Origin: Ligula intestinalis
Taxonomy: Eukaryota > Platyhelminthes > Cestoda > Diphyllobothriidea > Diphyllobothriidae
Length of the DNA stretch: 64,000 bases
Reading direction: 5' to 3'
Assembly (NCBI GenBank): GCA_036362985.1
Contig: JAYGXS010000004.1
Location: 23,137,507 to 23,201,506 of the forward strand
The translations under genes were made by a program, and so were the position numbers. The notes below the pieces were generated by a model, which worked only from the letters and a program-made list of their open reading frames with translations, ran no database searches and was not told where the DNA came from. This document shows, in pieces, positions 57,361-64,000 of the stretch. Position 1 is the first letter of the stretch, and each line of letters opens with the position of its first letter.

Positions 57361-57625
57361 TAGAGAGCGCGCCAGCTGCACGCGATCACACTCCTGACCC
57401 ACGCCACTAAGAAGCGTGACCAGACAGTTTTATTTTCAGCTGCGTTCGAGTATTTTACGAAGTTAGATGCTAAAGGCCTCCCACATGCGATGTTCCAGAT
57501 AAATTTTGAATACGCTGCAGCGATAGCGCTTAAGGATAGAACGGTACTTGGGGAGAGAATAAACTTGGAGGATAGAAAACAGCGCACAACGGGTAGAAAG
57601 TCTTGCTTGCTAGACCATTGCAACC
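57361..57625 (+). CDS. Uncertain exon-like open frame
   Basis: A plus-strand open stretch encodes LHAITLLTHATKKRDQTVLF, SAAFEYFTKLDAKGLPHAMF and FEYAAAIALKDRTVLGERI before a TAG at about 57,641. An acceptor-like AATGGAGTAG precedes it and a donor-like CGG|GTAGAA lies near 57,590. The composition (balanced charged and hydrophobic, helix-forming) is more protein-like than most open frames here. I do not recognise a family and no adjoining exon was found. Confidence 0.25.
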
Positions 57626-58411
57626 AGTGTGCAGCCCGTTAGGTGAGCGCAGAGACGAATATTTTTGAACACTTTCGCTCATCTTAGACAAATCCTCAAA
57701 CAAGAAGTGTAAGCTAATGGTCCTTATAGTGAAATCAATCTGCTCTGTGAGAGTTTATCGAATTGTACGATCGATATAGGTTTTTTTGATGGGTGTCGTG
57801 GCAAGCTGCATGAACTAGGATGCCTGCCGCTGTCCCTATCTTCTTCCTGTTGGAGTAGGATGCTAGTCAACTGCTTGTTGTGATTTTGTTTAAACCCACG
57901 CCTGGTACTTCTTATTAACATGAACGCTGAACCAAAGAGCCCGTACAAGAGAGACAGAGAAAATCCAGTCGGACAGAGAGAGTGAGCGTTTACTCAGGCA
58001 AGCACTTTAAGAAAATCAGCACAAGTCTTTGAGGGTAAAATGTACAACGTATTTAGGTCAACAAACGAGTGTAAGCTAGGTCAATCGAGCTAATCAGCTT
58101 CTGTTCTGGCTTGGCTACTGGAACAATTTGGCTGTGACTCAGCGGCTGAATGCAGTTTAAGTTTTTGATCAGTGATTCCTTGATAAAGGGCGTAATAAAA
58201 GTGAACTTCTGGGGCTCCTTACAATAATATGAGGCAGCTCTTCTCTGAGTATATTTCTCGGAGGATGTCCGAACGGAAGTGGGTGTAGACAGGTGAGCGC
58301 CTAGGTAGACTGGTTTGAATCAATGAAATCTGACAAACAGATGGAACGTGGGTGGAACATTAGGACAATGTGACCCGTTTACGCCTCCACAACAGAAAGG
58401 GTAGTATGCGT

Positions 58412-58435
58412 TTGTGTGTGTGTGTGTGTGTGTGT
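58412..58435 (+). repeat. (GT)n microsatellite
   Basis: Twelve GT units. Confidence 0.9.
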
Positions 58436-60069
58436 CCACTACCACCCACGCACAGGTAGTGGACAAAAAAGGGGCCAAACACGCGTGTGTCTTGGAGACG
58501 AAGTACCAAAATGCCCGATCTCATCACTAGTCAATTTAGTTTAGCCTTGACCGTGACAGAGGACGCAGTGAGAGGAGCGATGTGGGGGGGGGGAGGAGGG
58601 GGGCTACCCATCCTCACCATACTAACGATGAATAACTTTTGAATTTTAGTAGCATCTTACGAGCCTTGACCTGGAAGGTGAAAACAGGCAAGATAACTGG
58701 GTATGCAGGACCAAGACTCATGATGCTCTGAAGCGTTTTTAATGCATCTTTATGGCAGCCTTAATTCATAGTATATTCAAGTGAGTAAAATGTGGCTTGG
58801 ACCGGTTGATGGCAGGCGTGCGTGTGGTATGCACAGACTGAGACTGTACCTTAGACTTGTCCTCGAATAGGAGGCCACAAACAGTTATATTAACCTCAGA
58901 GTTACCATTGAAACTCGATGTACACAGAAAGAGAGACATTGGTGGTGATGCATAAACATCACTATAGCCTCCTGACAGTTGAGGGCTCTACGACAGGTGT
59001 AGTACCTTGGGTGGGCTCTCAGAAGGACATATGTGGCTACCACTGTCATGGCACTCGCCAATGGACATTTGTTTACTGAGTAGTTCAATTTAATAGTAGT
59101 TGCATGACATTGCGCGCGGGGGCGACATCTGAAATATGCAGACAGACAGACAAGACAGCTACCCAACTTCAGATTTCTCTCTGACGCATGTGTGGGGTGG
59201 GTGGTTTGCAGCAAATGACCCATAAGCATAACAGATTGCCAGCATATGCTGAGGCGGTCGGACTAGTTTTTCCAAATTTTAACGCCAAGGAAAGGTTGAA
59301 GATGTCTGTAGGTAGTTCAGATAGGGGGAACTGGGACAGTACGTCGTAAAGTTGCGCTCATTGATCCGAAAAGAACAAGACATCTTCTGTGTGTTCTCCT
59401 GGCGTCCCCAAAAGGTAACTTTTAACACCTGTCAGAACGACAGCATTGGAGCCATTGACCTCAACTCAGTTGTTTGGAGTGCAGCTCGTTTTACTTCCCC
59501 TTATCTAATAATGAGAGGTACGTAACAGTGATGAGAACTGATCGCAACGACAGAGTCCTTCAAAGACGAGACCACTGTGCCTACACGCTTGATCTCCGAA
59601 GGATGTTCCTATTCTCCTCACCCGAAGACCAGGATTGAGCCTCTTCTGCGTACCCAAATTTGGCTTGAAACCTCACCAGTCACTTCTGAATGGCGGGCCC
59701 CGTTCAGTTGCCTACAAACACCACCTCACCGAATGCACCCAAGTGAATGCTTTTCACTTACGGGTGGTGATGCTGTAGTTACGACAACGAAAGAGGCTTA
59801 TTTCATAAATATTCAGAATAGGACTGAGGGTATGTGGCCTATAGCCTGGTACAAAATCAGCGGACTTTAAATGTAATGACCACCCCAGACGATCCAGTCT
59901 CCACAATCAGTGATTGATGCAGGAATGGCTGGTGACGGCAAATAATTGTCATTCCAGCACGAAGACCCACGAGATCCTTGAACTGGAAGTACAAGCCGAA
60001 AACGGTGGATTGGTTAGAAGTGGCGGTTCAAAACACTTTTTATTACCTCCCGGAAGTGAAAGGGTTTTT

Positions 60070-60220
60070 AGCGGTTGTTATTAGGGTTATGGTTGCGACT
60101 GAGGTGAGCTCAGACATACTTTTAGGAGTAGCGTTAGATTAATGGCTGGATTTATTCATATAATCTTGCTTGGGTTTGAGGGCTCTCGCTGTAGGTTCAA
60201 GGTTTAAGTCAGGTTATTGT
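60070..60220 (+). repeat. Degenerate TTAGGG-like tract
   Basis: Units such as TATTAGGGTTATGG, TTTTAGGAGTAGCG, GTTTGAGGGC, GTAGGTTCAAGG. It resembles the 48.3-kb tract. Confidence 0.4.
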
Positions 60221-61418
60221 GTTGCGCTTTCAAAATCGAACTGTAGGATTTTTCTTGCGGTCGCATTTCGGAACCCTTGTGGAAATTGTCTATAGTGGCA
60301 ACTTCAGGGGTCTCTAGTCCAAGGAGCCTACAAATTACTAGGGCAGTAACGCATCCGAGGTCTGCCAATTAAACGGAGTTATTTATGCTTCACTTGTTTT
60401 TTTTTATCTCATCAGTCGGTAGACTAAACGCAGTCACATTCCCAATAATGTATGCGAGGATGCGGTAGACCTTCTTCCATAGTCTACTATAGGCCACCTA
60501 GTAAATCATATCCCGTACCCTTAACTGTAAACCAAAGTGACTTGCTGCCATGCTGGAAAGCGCAAGGGGTCGCCTTACCCAACCGAAAGAAAAAACAGGG
60601 AGTCAGACTTGTAAACTATAGCCTGTTTAAGCTTCCCACCCTTCCAGAAGACCAGCATCAGCCCTCCAGGTTATTCAGGCTGCGCCTGTTGGGCAGTAGG
60701 TACTTGCCAAAAGTCTCTGTATACGCGCATACGTGAGCTACAAGGGCTTCTGTCGGGTCACCTAAACATTCACCTTTTCCGACCGTAAGTGCACTTCTGC
60801 TTTTTGTGACAATTCGGGGGCGCCTAAAGCCCGCCTCTGACGTAGTGCCCTACTATATCTGAACTTGACACAGCTTTGAAGGGCCGGGTGGTGCACTTGT
60901 CAAATGTGTGCGCACGTACATGCAGGTGGGGTGCTTTTGTGTATGTCTTAGCGTAAAGACCCCCGTCCACTTGTGTCCCACATAGCGACACATGTATTGG
61001 GCGAGCTGAGGTAGGGTAGGGGGGGGGAGAGGGACGCGGCAGATAAGGCGGGGGGGGGGGGGAGGGTGAGGGTGGAGAAGGCTGCTGCTTCAGACTGTTC
61101 CCACAATGGCTGCTACCCCACTTCGACAGTCTGGTGAATGAACAGGGTATGCAGGGGATGTCATAAACAAACGACAAATTTGCATATGATGGCCGGTATG
61201 GACCGCGCTTTGGGCAGGTAGATGGGAGAAATGCTGTTTATTCCCTCTTACTAGATGCACCAGCCTAATTTTAGGTCAAAGGCCTTATGCGAGATCTAAA
61301 AAAAGACAGGGTCTGGCTGTTCGAATCCTCGATGATTCCTTTGGCTATAAGAGAATTTGAGGACCTAAATTATGCTAATTTTCTTGTTTCCATCTGTTTA
61401 TACCGCATCGGCTGCTGG

Positions 61419-61459
61419 TTCCTCCTCCTCCTCCTCCTCCTCCTCCTCCTCCTCCTCCT
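61419..61459 (+). repeat. (TCC)n microsatellite
   Basis: About 13 perfect TCC units. Confidence 0.95.
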
Positions 61460-63834
61460 ACTCTCCACTGCGTTTCCCACAACAACCAGATTGATCGAAC
61501 TTATGCTCACCATGACCACCCCTCTGCCATGAACATTATAATTGCTACCACCACCAGCAAAATTATAACCAACGCGACTTAGAGTTGTACAAACTAATTA
61601 ACTAAACCGATGATCTGGACAATAAAGTGTCTTACAAGTCCGGAAATTGGATAAGGTGGAGTTTCTCTTCAAACTCGCCCAAGAGCTCAGAAACAGGTAG
61701 GAAGTCAAGACGGTGAGAGTCGGAAACCGAAGTCAGCTTCCTTACTTTACCAAGTTTACACACTGATCAGAAGGTTCCTGTGCAACCTACACAGTTTGAA
61801 TCTACCCACTCAGCAAGCGTAAAGTAAGCGTTAAAGTTGTCGCCTTTGTGACATGAGCATTTTTCGTAAAATATTGTCCACTTTTAGCAGTGGATAATCT
61901 GCACTGCCCTGTTGTCCATTTCCTGGCTGTAAAAGCCACGCATTTTTCCCGTCAGCGGCGTCAGTCGTATCTTCGGCTACATCAGAATACACAGTTGCTG
62001 GTAACTTAAGTATACAAAAAACGCATAAACCAGTAAGCGAAATTTTTTGACAATCCGACGAGTCGGCAAATTAAAAAAAACATGAAGGACTAAAACAAAT
62101 GGAATATCTGGTATGTTTCTCGCAGCCTGTTGACCCTTTCGATAATTCGAACACCCTAGTCGTAGACACGAAAATGCGTATTTAGAAGGAAACATGTGCG
62201 ACCAAAACTACGCGTGGTTATCAAATTCGTGGCCCTTAGTGACATGCGGAGGCTGTTAGGAATGACTCAGCAGTGCTTTTTAGAGGTGCATCGCCTTCCC
62301 AGTGCCGAAAGCAAAAACTGAAACCTGTATCCTAAAATATCAGCAGTAATCCTGTCGAAAAGCCTACCGTGAAGAAAAAACAGTCTGCTGTCAAATCACT
62401 GTTCGGTTGCCCCGCCTATGGCATGGCTTTTACAAAAGTTTCAGCTAGGAAGAAGTCCCTGTGGCCTGACCCACAGTTCCCAGTAAGTCCAACTTAGTCT
62501 TATGTCCATTTTTTCGGGACCTGACTCGAAGCTCTTTCCTCCCACTTCAATTTCAAAATTCTCCCGAGGCAGTTGAGATAAAAGCGATGGAGGGTTATTC
62601 TCTGCTTCAGCTCCGTATGGGAGTACCAAAGGGGTCTGCTTCTTTAATTTTAGTTTAGGAAGAATGTTGCGGCACTTCTGAACGGTGTGTGAGGCTTGTA
62701 AAAGGTATTAGTGGCTTTGGAGTCTCGGTTAACAATAGGTATAACTGCTATTTGTGTTTCTTGCAATGCTGCTCTGACGGTATCCGAATTTGGTCCCTTA
62801 CGTGGAACGAGTTCGTTGCAATAACCAGCTAGTGCAGGTTGGTATATGAAAACTATCATCTTCATGTTAACTGCCACTTTAAAATTTGAGTTACTAGATG
62901 CAGATTGATTCAGGCTCTGTTGCATGTTTGTTTTGGTTGTGAAGTTCTTTATCGCAGTAGTTCGCAAGTCCGAGGTTGTGAATATCGACTTGAGTAGCCA
63001 TCCATCGGTTTGGGTGTTCTCGTTAATTTCAAGTCTCTCCTAAGAGAAAGGATTCATAATCCTGAAGAACGTAGGGCCAAGGAGGATAGGACTGGGTACC
63101 CAAACCCTGCTGCTCCCGACTTGCTGCTAGACGAACTTTCAGAACGATCGTTACGGAGCTTTCATGCATTTAGGCAATGCCTTTGAAGACCCTATTAAAA
63201 CAGTATGTATGAAATATCCAACATAAAATATGTCACTATAAACAGTGAGTAACATATATACATGTAAAAATTTTAACGTGTGCGTGTGAGCAGTCAGAAT
63301 AGTCTCTTGTGTACATAATATATCCAACATAAACTGTGTATTTGACTACTTGTGGCAACCGTGTCGGACATTCGCATTTCAGCAGGATTTTCCAGAGGCA
63401 ATCGCAGCTCACAGTCTCCGAAAATATTGTCAGATTTACAAAGATGATGCAGAGACTGGCATTGATTTATTGATACTGTCATTTTAGCTGGAAAATCGCA
63501 AAAACCATATCTGTTATTTTGCATTTTTTTGAATACACGTTGTACTTTCGAAAAGAGGTCTTGTTCTATGTGTGCATGTCTTCGGGCGACGCACCGTCTC
63601 TAGTAATCACTACCCTCCAAAAATGTCCGCGCTGGAAATGCGTTCGAGGTCGGACAATTCTATCCTCCTGGTATGCAGGGCTGCATTTACATGGATAGTT
63701 CGATCTGCATCTGGAAGTAAGGTCACATGGCCTTTGAGGTGCCCCCGCGAACCAAAGTGAGCTCTCAGATGGCTGATTAGGACAAAATTTGAAGTTATTA
63801 AGAGGTTTGGCAGGTTTTCATAATTTTAGTTGAC

Positions 63835-63990
63835 CCGATTGTGAAAAAACTCGAGGCGTTTGGCGGGATTTGAACCCGCATAGTAGAGGAGGCCTTTACT
63901 GGAAGCCAACGTTCTAACCACTTGAGCTACAAATGCCCCACCTCGCGCCATGAATTTAATCACACTTGGGTCAATGTTATCCGTCCAACC
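63835..63990 (-). mobile_element. tRNA-derived SINE, family B, copy 3
   Basis: On the minus strand: ACCCAAGTGTGATTAAATTCA leader, A box TGTAGCTCAAGTGGTTAGAAC, B box GCGGGTTCAAATCCCGCC, then GAGTTTTTTCACAATCGGGTC and AACTAAAATTATG. This is the best-preserved tRNA-like head of the family. It shares both leader and body with the 52.4-kb copy. Confidence 0.8.
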
Positions 63991-64000
63991 TCCTAAAAAT

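Larger units (their letters stand above)
57650..63830. other. No gene recognised
   Basis: Contains (GT)n at 58,412-58,435, G-rich tracts at 58,584-58,601 and 61,017-61,066, (TCC)n at 61,419-61,459, a TTAGGG-like tract at 60,070-60,220 and a few open frames of 60-117 codons without recognised domains. A proline-rich minus frame at 60,824-61,177 is produced by the G tracts. Confidence 0.4.

Noticed and set aside
60824..61177. Proline-rich 117-codon minus-strand frame
   Set aside because: Produced by G-rich low-complexity tracts; no splice or domain support.
63850..63945. Functional tRNA gene
   Set aside because: A and B boxes are present but the acceptor stem does not pair and the same leader and body occur in other SINE copies.
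1..64000. CRISPR arrays, bacterial operons or prophage features
   Set aside because: No regularly spaced identical repeats, no ribosome-binding-site-led gene series; splice sites, SINEs and non-LTR elements show eukaryotic DNA.

Overview
This window looks like part of a repeat-rich metazoan nuclear genome. Genes are split by long introns, coding density is very low, and most recognisable sequence is decayed retroelement. The mix of CR1/jockey-like non-LTR elements, Penelope-like element (PLE) debris with hammerhead-ribozyme-like tails, several tRNA-derived SINE-like families and degenerate TTAGGG-like interstitial tracts suggests a flatworm, probably a cestode. The organism is an inference; no database search was possible.

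Layout. 0.5-1.3 kb is a large foldback repeat interrupted by a tRNA-like insert. 2-5.4 kb holds a dispersed repeat (family C/D), a tRNA-derived SINE (family B) and a poly-G tract. 7.0-8.2 kb has a near-perfect 160-bp inverted repeat carrying hammerhead-like motifs, then a decayed PLE endonuclease fragment. 9.1-9.9 kb is a minus-strand non-LTR reverse transcriptase relic. 10-17 kb is a nest of SINE family A and repeat D copies, several as inverted pairs. 17.3-21.5 kb contains two copies of repeat E, one of repeat F, one of repeat C and two PLE 3' ends. 22.5-22.9 kb is a proline-rich, probably terminal, coding exon on the minus strand. 27.3 kb has an 82-bp piggyBac-like MITE. 31.8-32.8 kb carries second copies of repeats F and D. 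34.6-35.0 kb and 37.0-41.4 kb are non-LTR retrotransposons; the second is nearly full length but inactivated by frameshifts and stops, with an assembly gap in ORF1. 42-43 kb is SINE debris.

The clearest host gene runs on the minus strand from about 53.7 to 43.3 kb. Its exons encode the end of a fibronectin type III domain, a membrane-proximal linker with a transmembrane segment, and a long Ser/Pro/Gln-rich cytoplasmic tail. The splice phases of four consecutive exons match, so a single-pass adhesion or guidance-type receptor is well supported; the family (nephrin/Sns-like or another IgSF-FN3 receptor) is not settled. The 5' exons were not found.

The most interesting observation is a set of PLE-type 3' tails, in both orientations, sharing a compact type-I hammerhead-like core. 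CUGANGA and GAAA are separated by exactly 19 nt in five copies, stem III is a two-base-pair stem without a loop, and in four of the tails an AATAA/AATAAA-type motif follows a few bases after the predicted cleavage site.
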